From Mycolicibacterium sp. (GTDB lineage: Bacteria; Actinomycetota; Actinomycetes; Mycobacteriales; Mycobacteriaceae): 38,756 nt of DNA. Every line of letters starts with the position of its first letter. Positions within the stretch are counted from its first letter, which is position 1. The position numbers and the translations under genes are program-made. The stretch is from assembly GCA_030666145.1 (NCBI GenBank), contig DAOUYK010000002.1, forward strand, positions 1 through 38,756, written 5' to 3'. Under the pieces are notes generated by a model, which saw only the letters and a program-made list of their open reading frames with translations, ran no database searches and was not told the DNA's origin. Of this stretch, positions 10,172-17,971 are shown one piece after another.

Positions 10172-10723
10172 TCACCCGCCGATGTCGAGCCCATGGGCGG
10201 TCGCGTAGGCCAGCGCCTGCTCGATGTCGACCATGGCGCCACGCAGTTTTGCCGTTGTCCAGAACGTCGGCTCGATGCGCGCGCCGCGCAGATCGGCACC
10301 CTCCAGCCGGGCGTCCTGGACGCGCGCCCCTGTCAGGTCGGCGCGCCGCAACACCGCCTCGCGCAGGTCGGCAGCCACTAGACTCGCTTCGCACAGCCGG
10401 CAGTCGGACAGGTCGGTTTTGCGCAGGTCTGCCCCGCCGAGCACGGCAAGCGTCAGATCCACCTCGACCAGCTTCATGGCCCTCATCCTGCAGTCGATGA
10501 ACGTCGAGCCGAGAAAGCTACAGTGGCGAAACGAACTGTGCCACAGTGAAGTACGTCGAAACATGCAGTTGCGGAAGGCGGAGCCGACATGCTCTGACTC
10601 GGTCAAATCGACACCGGAAAAGTCACATCCGGTGAACACCACACGTTCGGTGTGTAGGCGACTGAGGTCTTCGTCGCGAAAGTCGCGACCGTCGAATTCC
10701 CGGTCGACTTCGTGTGCGTTCAC
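10172..10723 (-). CDS. mfpA: Pentapeptide-repeat gyrase-protecting protein
   Basis: A 183-residue right-handed beta-helix protein made almost wholly of A(D/N)LxX-type pentapeptides, for example GCDFSGVDLTES, GGADLRKTDLSDCRL, EAVLRRADLTGARV and GADLRGARIEP. Length and sequence match M. tuberculosis MfpA, including RDFRDEDLSRLHTERVVF near the N-terminus, SAFRNCMF, and the terminal AYATAHGLDIGG dimerisation helix. The family mimics DNA, binds gyrase and lowers fluoroquinolone susceptibility. GTG 10723 is chosen because it gives the family length and lies only 7 bp after the sensor kinase stop; the longer upstream frame would run inside the kinase gene. Its usual GTPase partner gene mfpB is not adjacent. 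Confidence 0.95.
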   Translation of the reverse strand: MNAHEVDREFDGRDFRDEDLSRLHTERVVFTGCDFSGVDLTESEHVGSAFRNCMFRRTSLWHSSFRHCSFLGSTFIDCRMRAMKLVEVDLTLAVLGGADLRKTDLSDCRLCEASLVAADLREAVLRRADLTGARVQDARLEGADLRGARIEPTFWTTAKLRGAMVDIEQALAYATAHGLDIGG

Positions 10724-10730
10724 GCCATCA

Positions 10731-12584
10731 TCAGCCGGCGACGAACTGGTCGGCCGGCACGTACACCCCTGCAGTAATGCCTGACCCCGGCTCCCGGGCG
10801 ACGGTGCTGCGAAGTCGCACCACCATGCCGTGCTGGGTCGCCAGCCGGCCCACCACGAACAGCCCCATGTGCAGTGCGGTGTACGAGTTGCCCTCACCGA
10901 AGGACTGCAGCCGGATGTTGGCCATCTGCAGATCGGACTCGGTCATTCCCAGACCGGTGTCAGCGACCTCAAGGACCAAGCCACCGGTGCCGGTACGCAC
11001 GGCCGACACCGTCACCTGCGAGTCGGACGGCGAATACCTCAGCGCATTGTCGAGCAGCTCAGCGAGCAGGTGGACCAGATCACCTGCGGCGGCAACGGCA
11101 ATCTCGCTGCCCGGCAGCCCCGCGGTGGTGATACGGCTGCAGTCCTCGACCTCGGAGACCGCCGCGTTGACCAGCGCGGTGACCGGCACCGGGCCGGGCC
11201 GCTCGCGGGGAGGTCGCGCGTCGGCCAGCACCAGCACGTTGGCGCCGATGCGTTGCATTCGCGCGGCGAGATGGTCGAGCAGCACTAAGCTCGCGAGCCG
11301 GTCTGGGTCCTCCTCGTTACGCTCGAGTTGATCGATGAGGGCGAGCTGCTCATCGATCAGCGACTGGCTGCGTCGCGACAGCGTCTCGAACATGCCGGTC
11401 ACCTGGATCTGAAGCCGGTCGTGTGCGCCGGCGAATTGCACTGCTTGCTCACGCAATTCGTTGATAGCGTGCCCGACCTGACCGATTTCTTCAGAAGTGT
11501 GCACCGGGATGGGTTCCACCGGGAATGGCTGCACCGGGAAGGGTTTGCCGTCACTGCCTTCGTGTTCGACTTCACGAGCCAGATCGCTGTGTGCCACCTT
11601 GAGCGCGTTGTCGCGCAGCGTGCGCAACGGAAGCACCAGCGAACGAGCCAACAGCGCGGCGAGTAGGAGCGCAATCGCGATCGCGGCGACCACCAGTACA
11701 GAGTCGCGGATCGCGGCAATTCGCGCGTCGTCTGCCTGCTGGTCGACTGTCGCCGGAATCGAGCGGGCGGTCTCGGCGATCACGCCGGCGGCGATATCTC
11801 GGGTGACCTGTTGGGACGCCAGCAATCCGGGGTTCCCGGCGAGCACGGACGCCGGATCGGACATCACGAGCATCCGGTCGGCCATCGCCGATCGCAGCGC
11901 CTCTGTACCGCCAGTCCCGCCACCGAGGTAAGCAGTCATCGCCGACAGCATTGAGGGCTCGGCGCCAGCCAGTGTGACCATGGTCGAGCGCAGGACCGGC
12001 TCGGGAAGGTCCGCGCCCCGGTTGACCAGCAGCTGCTGCAGCACCATCTGCCCGCGAGCACCGACAGCGTGCGACAGCGCTTTGCCCTGGGACCGGACGT
12101 TCCGGTCGTCGGCCACCAGGCCAGTGATGGCGGTGTCGGCGGCGATCAGCAGTGACGCATAAGTCATCACCCATACCCGCAGATCGTCGGCGTTGCCCAT
12201 GATCGTGCCGAGCAGGTCCTGGCCGTCGTCGAGCAGTGTGTTCGTGGCCAGCCCGACACTGTCGGGTACCTCGGTGTCGGCCAGTTGCTGTCGGAGATCG
12301 GTCCTGCGCGCATCGAAAATCGTCAGCGCGGCCTGGGTGTCTCCGTCCCCGGTCGCCGCGATCATCGTGTCCTCCAGCGCAGCGAGGTAATCGACAACGC
12401 CGGGCACCATGTCGGCCCGCTCGGCGGCCGCCCGTAGCTGCACTGCCGCTGTCGCACTGGAGTAGATACGCAAGCCGCCGAACACGACGGCCAGCACCAG
12501 GGGCACCACGACGATGGCAAGTACTTTCCAGCCAACCGGCCAGTGGGACAGCGCAAACCGAGACAGCCTCTTGTCAGCCGTCAT
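10731..12584 (-). CDS. Conservon-type sensor kinase with NIT domain (Rv3365c/MfpE-like)
   Basis: A 617-residue membrane sensor. Residues ~18-40 form a first membrane helix; ~60-300 are a periplasmic helical nitrate/nitrite-sensing-type (NIT) domain; a second helix is at ~305-330 (VLVVAAIAIALLLAALLA); then comes a HAMP-like linker. The dimerisation segment carries the family motif RRSQSLIDEQLALIDQLE...LDHLAARM, with putative phospho-His438. The HATPase has an N-box in LLAELLDNALRYSPS, a G1 box VADTGLGM and GLFVVGRLATQHG. The protein ends right after the HATPase domain, without the long C-terminal extension I recall for Rv3365c. The ATG at 12584 overlaps the upstream methyltransferase stop (ATGA). 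mfpA follows after 7 bp. Confidence 0.88.
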   Translation of the reverse strand: MTADKRLSRFALSHWPVGWKVLAIVVVPLVLAVVFGGLRIYSSATAAVQLRAAAERADMVPGVVDYLAALEDTMIAATGDGDTQAALTIFDARRTDLRQQLADTEVPDSVGLATNTLLDDGQDLLGTIMGNADDLRVWVMTYASLLIAADTAITGLVADDRNVRSQGKALSHAVGARGQMVLQQLLVNRGADLPEPVLRSTMVTLAGAEPSMLSAMTAYLGGGTGGTEALRSAMADRMLVMSDPASVLAGNPGLLASQQVTRDIAAGVIAETARSIPATVDQQADDARIAAIRDSVLVVAAIAIALLLAALLARSLVLPLRTLRDNALKVAHSDLAREVEHEGSDGKPFPVQPFPVEPIPVHTSEEIGQVGHAINELREQAVQFAGAHDRLQIQVTGMFETLSRRSQSLIDEQLALIDQLERNEEDPDRLASLVLLDHLAARMQRIGANVLVLADARPPRERPGPVPVTALVNAAVSEVEDCSRITTAGLPGSEIAVAAAGDLVHLLAELLDNALRYSPSDSQVTVSAVRTGTGGLVLEVADTGLGMTESDLQMANIRLQSFGEGNSYTALHMGLFVVGRLATQHGMVVRLRSTVAREPGSGITAGVYVPADQFVAG

Positions 12585-13222
12585 CGGCCACCCACATCGT
12601 CGGCGACGGACCCCAGAGGTGCCGCTCGCAGGAAAGCGACAAGAAAGTCGGAATCATCGGTGAATGGGCGCAGGTCCCAAGTGGACAGCAGCAGATCGGG
12701 CGCGAGCCCGGCATCTGCAACGTCAGCGAGAAACTGGACGAACTCGTAATCGCGACCCGCGCCGAAGCCGATCACCGCTCGACCGTCGTCCGCAAGGTGG
12801 GCGCGCAGCCGGCTCAGCACCTGGACTCGGGTACTCGGGGCAAGAAATGTCATGACATTTCCGGCCGACGCGATGACATCGAACGGCTCGGCGATACCCC
12901 GTGCCGGCAAATCTAGCTCAGCGAGGTCGCCAACGAGCCAGCGCGGCCCGGGATGGTCCTGTTCGGCTGCCTCGATAAGCGCCGGGTCGACGTCGACACC
13001 GACCACGTCGTGACCCGCGGTAGCCAGATAGCCGCCCAGCCGGCCGGGTCCGCAGCCGGCGTCGAGGATGCGGGCACCGCGGGGCGCCATCGCGTCCACC
13101 AAACGAGCCTCACCGGCTAGATCGTCACCGGCGCGCGCCATGGCACGGAAGCGCTCGACGTACCAGTGCGAATGTCCGGGATCGGCTGAGACCTTCTGCA
13201 TCCAGATGCTCTGCTCGACCAT
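12581..13222 (-). CDS. SAM-dependent class I methyltransferase
   Basis: A 213-residue methyltransferase. Motif I is ARILDAGCGPGRLGGYLA, motif II VVGVDVDPALIEAAEQ, then WLVGDLAELDLP, the IASAGNVMTFLAP motif IV region and LSRLRAHLADDGRAVIGFG. The start at ATG 13222 begins the SIWMQKVSADPGHSHWYVERF leader typical of this actinobacterial group; a GATAAT hexamer lies six bases upstream, so the mRNA may be leaderless. The stop TGA overlaps the ATG of the sensor kinase by 4 bp (ATGA 12581-12584), placing it at the head of an operon with the kinase and mfpA. Substrate unknown. It is divergent from the tRNA methylase at 13310. Confidence 0.85.
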   Translation of the reverse strand: MVEQSIWMQKVSADPGHSHWYVERFRAMARAGDDLAGEARLVDAMAPRGARILDAGCGPGRLGGYLATAGHDVVGVDVDPALIEAAEQDHPGPRWLVGDLAELDLPARGIAEPFDVIASAGNVMTFLAPSTRVQVLSRLRAHLADDGRAVIGFGAGRDYEFVQFLADVADAGLAPDLLLSTWDLRPFTDDSDFLVAFLRAAPLGSVADDVGGR

Positions 13223-13309
13223 GCGAGCATTATCGCAAGAGACGACGGCTGGATGTTCGCAGAGGCAGTCCAGCAACCGCCCGTCGACGGCCTAGAGGAT
13301 GACCTAGTT

Positions 13310-13774
13310 GTGTTCAACGTGATGTTCTACTCGCCGCGCATCGCCGCCAATACGGGCAACGCGATCCGGATGGTGGCAGGCACCGGGTGCGGATTGCATC
13401 TGGTCCAACCGCTGGGTTTTGACCTGTCCGAACCCAAGCTGCGCCGAGCCGGGCTCGACTACCACGACCTCGCGTCGGTGACCGTGCACCCCGATCTCAC
13501 GGCCGCCTGGGCGGCGCTGGCCCCCACCCGCGTCTTCGCCTTCACTGCACACGCCACCACGTCATTCGCCGACATCTGCTACCAACCCGGTGATGTGCTG
13601 ATGTTCGGCCCGGAGCCCGCCGGCCTTGAGGCAGCGACGCTGGCCGATCCGCACATCACCGCGCGGGTCAGGATTCCGATGCTGAGCGGACGACGGTCGC
13701 TGAACTTGTCCAACGCCGCCGCCATCGCCGTCTATGAAGCGTGGCGTCAGCAGGGATTCCCCGGAGCGCTGTGA
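13310..13774 (+). CDS. trmL: SPOUT-family tRNA 2'-O-methyltransferase (TrmL-like, Rv3366)
   Basis: A 154-residue minimal SpoU/TrmD-type methylase with the deep trefoil-knot motifs: PRIAANTGNAIRM (motif 1), MFGPEPAGL (motif 2) and RIPMLSGRRSLNLSNAAAIAVYEAW (motif 3, SAM-binding knot). Small stand-alone proteins of this kind are TrmL, which methylate the ribose of the wobble base in tRNA-Leu; the exact target here is inferred from family. GTG 13310 is chosen: it gives the usual length, and GAGGA at 13295-13299 sits ten bases upstream. The open frame extends to 13253 but would overlap the divergent promoter region. Confidence 0.88.
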   Translation: MFNVMFYSPRIAANTGNAIRMVAGTGCGLHLVQPLGFDLSEPKLRRAGLDYHDLASVTVHPDLTAAWAALAPTRVFAFTAHATTSFADICYQPGDVLMFGPEPAGLEAATLADPHITARVRIPMLSGRRSLNLSNAAAIAVYEAWRQQGFPGAL

Positions 13775-13814
13775 CCGGCGGTCACCCGCTCCTCGCGCAA
13801 GCGCTCGTCGGGCG

Positions 13815-14456
13815 TTACCAGGTGTCCCAATGGCTCAGCTGGGCAGCCGGGAGCCGTCGTGCCAGGCGGAAGTCGGTGCCCTTGGTGTACGCGATCGGGA
13901 ACAGCCCAGCCTGGCTGTACTCACCGAACGGGATACCGAGCAGTTCGGCGGCCTGACGCTCGCCGTCGCCAAGGAGGTGCAGTGTCGTCCAGGCTGACCC
14001 CAACCCGCGAGAACGCAATGCCAGCATGAAGCTCCACGCCGCCGGCAGCAGGGAACCCCAAAACCCTGCACTGTGACCGGAAGGGGTGTCTTGGGGCTTA
14101 CCTTCCAAGCAGGGGATCAGCATCACGGGAACTTCATGGAAATGGTCGTTGAGGTACATCGCGGAGTCAAAGACGCGCGGCTGCTGCTCGTCGCGAATGT
14201 CACCGTGTGTGGGCTTAGGCGCCGAGAGATAGGGCGTCGCGTTGGTCCGGTAGATGTCGGCGAGTGCCTTCTTCTTCTCCGCGTCTTCGACGAACACCCA
14301 TTGCCAGCCTTGGTTGTTCGACCCGGTGGGCGCCTGCAGCGCGATCTCAAGACACTCCATCAGCACCTCGCGTGGGACCGGCTTGTCTAGATCAAGCCGC
14401 TTACGCACCGAGCGGGTGGTGGTCAGGACTTCGTCGGCGGACAGGTTCAGAGACAT
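13815..14456 (-). CDS. Nitroreductase-family FMN oxidoreductase (Rv3368c-like)
   Basis: A 213-residue nitroreductase-fold protein. The FMN phosphate motif TTRSVRKRLDLDKPV, the QAPTGSNNQGWQWVFV segment and the late GLGSAWTTLHLLGDGERQAAELLGIP region are characteristic of the family. The middle portion HGDIRDEQQPRVFDSAMYLNDHFHEVPVML matches the mycobacterial Rv3368c subgroup. Expected to be a homodimeric NAD(P)H-dependent FMN reductase; the natural substrate is unknown. ATG at 14456 is preceded by AGG-rich sequence but no strong ribosome site. It lies 108 bp downstream of dnaE2 on the same strand, with a 9-bp inverted repeat in the gap (14468-14515). Confidence 0.9.
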   Translation of the reverse strand: MSLNLSADEVLTTTRSVRKRLDLDKPVPREVLMECLEIALQAPTGSNNQGWQWVFVEDAEKKKALADIYRTNATPYLSAPKPTHGDIRDEQQPRVFDSAMYLNDHFHEVPVMLIPCLEGKPQDTPSGHSAGFWGSLLPAAWSFMLALRSRGLGSAWTTLHLLGDGERQAAELLGIPFGEYSQAGLFPIAYTKGTDFRLARRLPAAQLSHWDTW

Positions 14457-14467
14457 CCTGCGAGCCT

Positions 14468-14515
14468 ACATTTGGCGGGATTGTCGCTATCGTCCGGCGA
14501 ACGCGTGCCAAATGT
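14468..14515. promoter_or_regulatory. Inverted repeat upstream of the nitroreductase gene
   Basis: ACATTTGGC at 14468-14476 and GCCAAATGT at 14507-14515 are perfect 9-bp inverse copies separated by 30 bp, in the 108-bp dnaE2-nitroreductase gap. The near arm is 11 bp before the nitroreductase start codon. Both arms are AT-rich against a GC-rich background. A paired operator or a long hairpin is possible; no regulator is assigned. Confidence 0.45.
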
Positions 14516-14564
14516 CGGGGTTCGCGGCGCGGCGCGTGTCAACGCGCGCGGCGGGGAGGCCAGC

Positions 14565-17500
14565 TCAGCGGAAATCGCGACTCCGCGAAGCTACCCGCAT
14601 GCTGAGTTCGTCCATCCGGTCGGCGATCACGGTGACCGCGCCAGTGGTGTTCTGCACGATGCCGCGAACTACCAGCGCCGAGGCCGTCTGCGCCAGCCTG
14701 CGATGACGCGACCACACCCCCGGTGAGCACAGCACGTTGACCATCCCTGTCTCGTCCTCGAGATTCATGAAGGTTACGCCCTGCGCGGTGGCCGGCCGTT
14801 GCCGATGTGTGACAGCCCCGGCCACCAACACCCGGGTGCCGTCAGGCACCGACAACAGCCGGTCGGCGGGAACCACGCCCAGTGCCGCGAGGTCCTCGCG
14901 CAGAAACTGGGTCGGATAGCTGTCCGGCGAAACTCCGGTCGCCCACACGTCGGCTGCCGCCAGCTCCAACTCAGTCATCCCGGGCAGCGACGGGACGTGC
15001 GACGCCGATCCAATCCCCGGTAACCGATCAGGTCGCTGCGTGGCGGCAGCACCTGCGGCCCACAACCCCTCCCGTCGGGAGACCCTGAAGCTGCCCAGCG
15101 CCCCCGCGGTGGCCAGCGCCTCGGTCTGGGGCACAGAAAGTTGCAGCCGACCGGTCAGGTCGAGCAAGGAAGCAAAGGGGCCATTCATATTCCGCTCGTC
15201 GACCAAACTCTTAGCCAGCTCCTCGCCCAGATGACGAACGCTGCCGAGCCCGAGCCGCACCTCCAGGCCATGGTTCTCCAGTGTGGCGTGGGCGAGGCTG
15301 GCGTTGACATCTGGGCCTCGGACAACGACACCGTGCCTGCGGGCGTCAGCGACGAGTGATTGCGGGGAGTAGAAACCCATCGGCTGCGCCCGCAGGAGCG
15401 CGGCGCAGAACGCCGCTGGATGGTGCAGCTTGAACCACGACGAGTAGAACACCAGCGATGCGAAGCTCAGCGAATGGCTTTCCGGAAAGCCAAAGTTGGC
15501 GAAGGCCTCCAGCTTCTCGTAGATGCGTTCGGCTACCTCCCCGGTGACGCCGTGCAGTTCGGCCATCCCGTCAAAGAAGCGGTTACGCAGCCGCCGCATC
15601 TTCTCCGTCGAGCGTTTCGAGCCCATCGCACGGCGCAATTGGTCAGCCTCGGCCGCGGAGAATCCAGCGCAGTCGACGGCCAATTGCATGAGCTGTTCCT
15701 GGAATAGAGTTACTCCCAATGTTTTTCGTAACGCAGACTCCATGCAAGGATGGTCGTAGGTGACCTTCTCGAGTCCGTTGCGCCTCCTGATGTAAGGGTG
15801 TACCGAACCGCCTTGGATCGGCCCTGGGCGGATCAGCGCCACCTCGACCACCAGGTCGTAGAACACTCGCGGCTTCAGCCTGGGCAACGTGGCCATCTGC
15901 GCCCGTGACTCCACTTGGAACACCCCTACGGTGTCTGCTCGCTGCAGCATCTCGTACACTGCCTGCTCGCCCAGGTCCAGCCTGGACAGATCCACTTCGA
16001 TGCCCTTGTGCTCGGCAACCAGATCAATGGCGTAGTGCAAAGCAGAGAGCATACCCAAACCAAGCAGGTCAAACTTCACCAATCCGATTGCCGCGCAGTC
16101 ATCTTTGTCCCATTGCAACACGCTGCGGTGTTCCATCCGTGCCCACTCGACCGGACACACGTCGGCGATCGGACGGTCACAGATCACCATGCCCCCGGAG
16201 TGGATACCCAGGTGCCTGGGAAGGTTTGAGATCTGCATAGCCAGGTCAACCACCTGATCCGGAATGCCCTCGATGTCGGGTGAGTCGGTTCCCCCATTCA
16301 CGCTGCCGTTCCATCGGCTGATCCGTCTACTCCAGGCATCCTGCTGCCCTTGGGAGAACCCCAGTGCACGAGCCATATCCCGCACTGCGCTGCGGTTGCG
16401 GTAGGTGATCACGTTGGCCACCTGCGCGGCGTACTCACGGCCGTAACGCTGGTAGACATACTGGATCACGTTCTCTCGCAAGTCAGATTCGATGTCAATG
16501 TCGATGTCAGGCGGCCCGTCACGAGCCGGCGACAGGAATCGTTCGAACAGCAACTCGTTGGCGACCGGGTCGACATTGGTGATCTTCAGCGCATAGCAGA
16601 CCGCCGAGTTGGCTGCCGAACCCCTTCCCTGAACCAGGATATTGTTGAGCCGGCAGAATCGGGTGATGTCGTGTACCACCAGGAAATAGCCGGGAAACCC
16701 CAACTGCTCGATGACCTTCAGCTCATGTTCGATCTGGGTGTAGGCGGTCCGGGCGTGCTCAGGTGTGCCGTAGCGGTCGTGGGCACCTTCGGCGACCAAA
16801 TGTCTTAGCCAACTGTTCTCGGTATGCCCATCGGGTACGTCGAACGGTGGCAATCGCGGTGCAATCAGGGCCAGGCCGAAGGCACACTGCTCACCAAGCT
16901 CGGCTGCGGCCGTGACCACCTCTGGGCAGTGCGAGAACACCTGTGCCATCTCGTCTCCAGACCGCAGGTGCGAGCCACCCAGTGGCGCAAGGAAGCCCGC
17001 AGATTCATCCATGGAACGCCTGGCTCGGATCGCGCCCATGGCCATGGCCAGGCGCCCCCGGGTGGGTTCGGCGAAGTGCGCTGCGGTGGTGGCAATGACA
17101 CCCAGACCGAAACGGGGGGCCAACTCGGCCAACGCGGCGTTGCGCTCGTCATCGAGCGGATGGCCGTGGTGGCTCAGCTCGACGACGACCCGGTCACGGC
17201 CGAAACGGTCGACCAGGTCGGCGAGCGCTGCCGCGCCGGCATCCGGACCCCCTGTCGAAAGTGCCTGACGGACATGGCCTTTGCGGCATCCAGTCAGGAT
17301 GTGCCAATGCCCGTCTGCGGCCTCGCTCAATGCATCGAAGTCGTAGTGCAACGTGCCTTTTTCGCCACCGACCAAATGCGCCGACGCCAACTGCCTCGAC
17401 AGTCGCCGGTACCCTTCGGCCCCCCGCGCGAGCACCAACAGGTGCGGCCCAGGCGGGTCGGGTTCGTCGGTGCGGCTTCCACCGCCCAGGGACAACTCGG

Positions 17501-17930
17501 CACCGAACACTGTGGCCACGTCCAGTTCCTTGGCCGCCTCAGCGAACCGCACCACCCCGTAGAGTCCGTCGTGGTCGGTCAGCGCGATGGCCCGCAGATC
17601 GAGCCGAGCGGCCTCCTCCACGAGATCCTCGGGTGTGCTGGCTCCATCAAGAAAGCTGTAGGACGAATGGGTGTGCAGCTCGGCGTAGGGCGTCCCGCCG
17701 GGCCCCGAATTAGGCTCCGACTGGGGCTTCGAATTGGACCCGGCCGAACCCCTGGGTTCGTATCCGCCCCGCTTGCGCGACCAAGCCGGACTGTCACCGC
17801 CATCGCCGTACGTCGCACTCAGCGGCTTTCCGCCCCGGCGGGGCTCACCACCCCCGGCGGGTCCCAGTGGTCGGCCACTAAGGACGCGCTCCATTTCCGT
17901 CCAGCTCGGCGGACCATTGTGCCAACCCAC
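14565..17930 (-). CDS. dnaE2: Error-prone DNA polymerase III alpha subunit, SOS mutasome
   Basis: C-family polymerase of 1,121 residues needed for damage-induced mutagenesis together with ImuA' and ImuB. N-terminal PHP domain: YAELHTHSSYSFLDGAS, LTDHDGLYG. Palm: the catalytic PDIDID triad at residues 474-479, after GRGSAANSAVCYALKITNVDP. Fingers and beta-binding region: LFQEQLMQLAVDCAGFSAAEADQLRRAMG and FGFPESHSLSFASLVFYSSW. The C-terminal OB fold has GTRVLVAGAVTHRQRPATAQGVTFMNLEDETG. The frame stays open to 18149, but GTG 17930 is preferred. MGWHNGPPSWTEMERVL matches the conserved N-terminus, and a TACATT -10 box ends six bases upstream. A perfect LexA box abuts that -10. The mRNA is probably leaderless. 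Confidence 0.95.
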   Translation of the reverse strand: MGWHNGPPSWTEMERVLSGRPLGPAGGGEPRRGGKPLSATYGDGGDSPAWSRKRGGYEPRGSAGSNSKPQSEPNSGPGGTPYAELHTHSSYSFLDGASTPEDLVEEAARLDLRAIALTDHDGLYGVVRFAEAAKELDVATVFGAELSLGGGSRTDEPDPPGPHLLVLARGAEGYRRLSRQLASAHLVGGEKGTLHYDFDALSEAADGHWHILTGCRKGHVRQALSTGGPDAGAAALADLVDRFGRDRVVVELSHHGHPLDDERNAALAELAPRFGLGVIATTAAHFAEPTRGRLAMAMGAIRARRSMDESAGFLAPLGGSHLRSGDEMAQVFSHCPEVVTAAAELGEQCAFGLALIAPRLPPFDVPDGHTENSWLRHLVAEGAHDRYGTPEHARTAYTQIEHELKVIEQLGFPGYFLVVHDITRFCRLNNILVQGRGSAANSAVCYALKITNVDPVANELLFERFLSPARDGPPDIDIDIESDLRENVIQYVYQRYGREYAAQVANVITYRNRSAVRDMARALGFSQGQQDAWSRRISRWNGSVNGGTDSPDIEGIPDQVVDLAMQISNLPRHLGIHSGGMVICDRPIADVCPVEWARMEHRSVLQWDKDDCAAIGLVKFDLLGLGMLSALHYAIDLVAEHKGIEVDLSRLDLGEQAVYEMLQRADTVGVFQVESRAQMATLPRLKPRVFYDLVVEVALIRPGPIQGGSVHPYIRRRNGLEKVTYDHPCMESALRKTLGVTLFQEQLMQLAVDCAGFSAAEADQLRRAMGSKRSTEKMRRLRNRFFDGMAELHGVTGEVAERIYEKLEAFANFGFPESHSLSFASLVFYSSWFKLHHPAAFCAALLRAQPMGFYSPQSLVADARRHGVVVRGPDVNASLAHATLENHGLEVRLGLGSVRHLGEELAKSLVDERNMNGPFASLLDLTGRLQLSVPQTEALATAGALGSFRVSRREGLWAAGAAATQRPDRLPGIGSASHVPSLPGMTELELAAADVWATGVSPDSYPTQFLREDLAALGVVPADRLLSVPDGTRVLVAGAVTHRQRPATAQGVTFMNLEDETGMVNVLCSPGVWSRHRRLAQTASALVVRGIVQNTTGAVTVIADRMDELSMRVASRSRDFR

Positions 17931-17936
17931 CCCGTC

Positions 17937-17942
17937 AATGTA
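17937..17942 (-). promoter_or_regulatory. -10 element of dnaE2
   Basis: On the minus strand TACATT (TANNNT) is followed by GACGGG and then GTG 17930, the spacing expected when transcription starts at the first base of the start codon. It directly abuts the SOS box, so bound LexA would cover the core promoter. Confidence 0.55.
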
Positions 17943-17958
17943 TCGAACAAACGTTCGA
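17943..17958. promoter_or_regulatory. LexA (SOS) box of dnaE2
   Basis: TCGAACAAACGTTCGA is a perfect match to the mycobacterial SOS box TCGAAC-N4-GTTCGA. It ends 12 bp before the dnaE2 GTG and begins in the 41-bp gap after the GGDEF gene. DNA damage is expected to release LexA and induce dnaE2. Confidence 0.93.
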
Positions 17959-17971
17959 GTATCGAGGTTTT

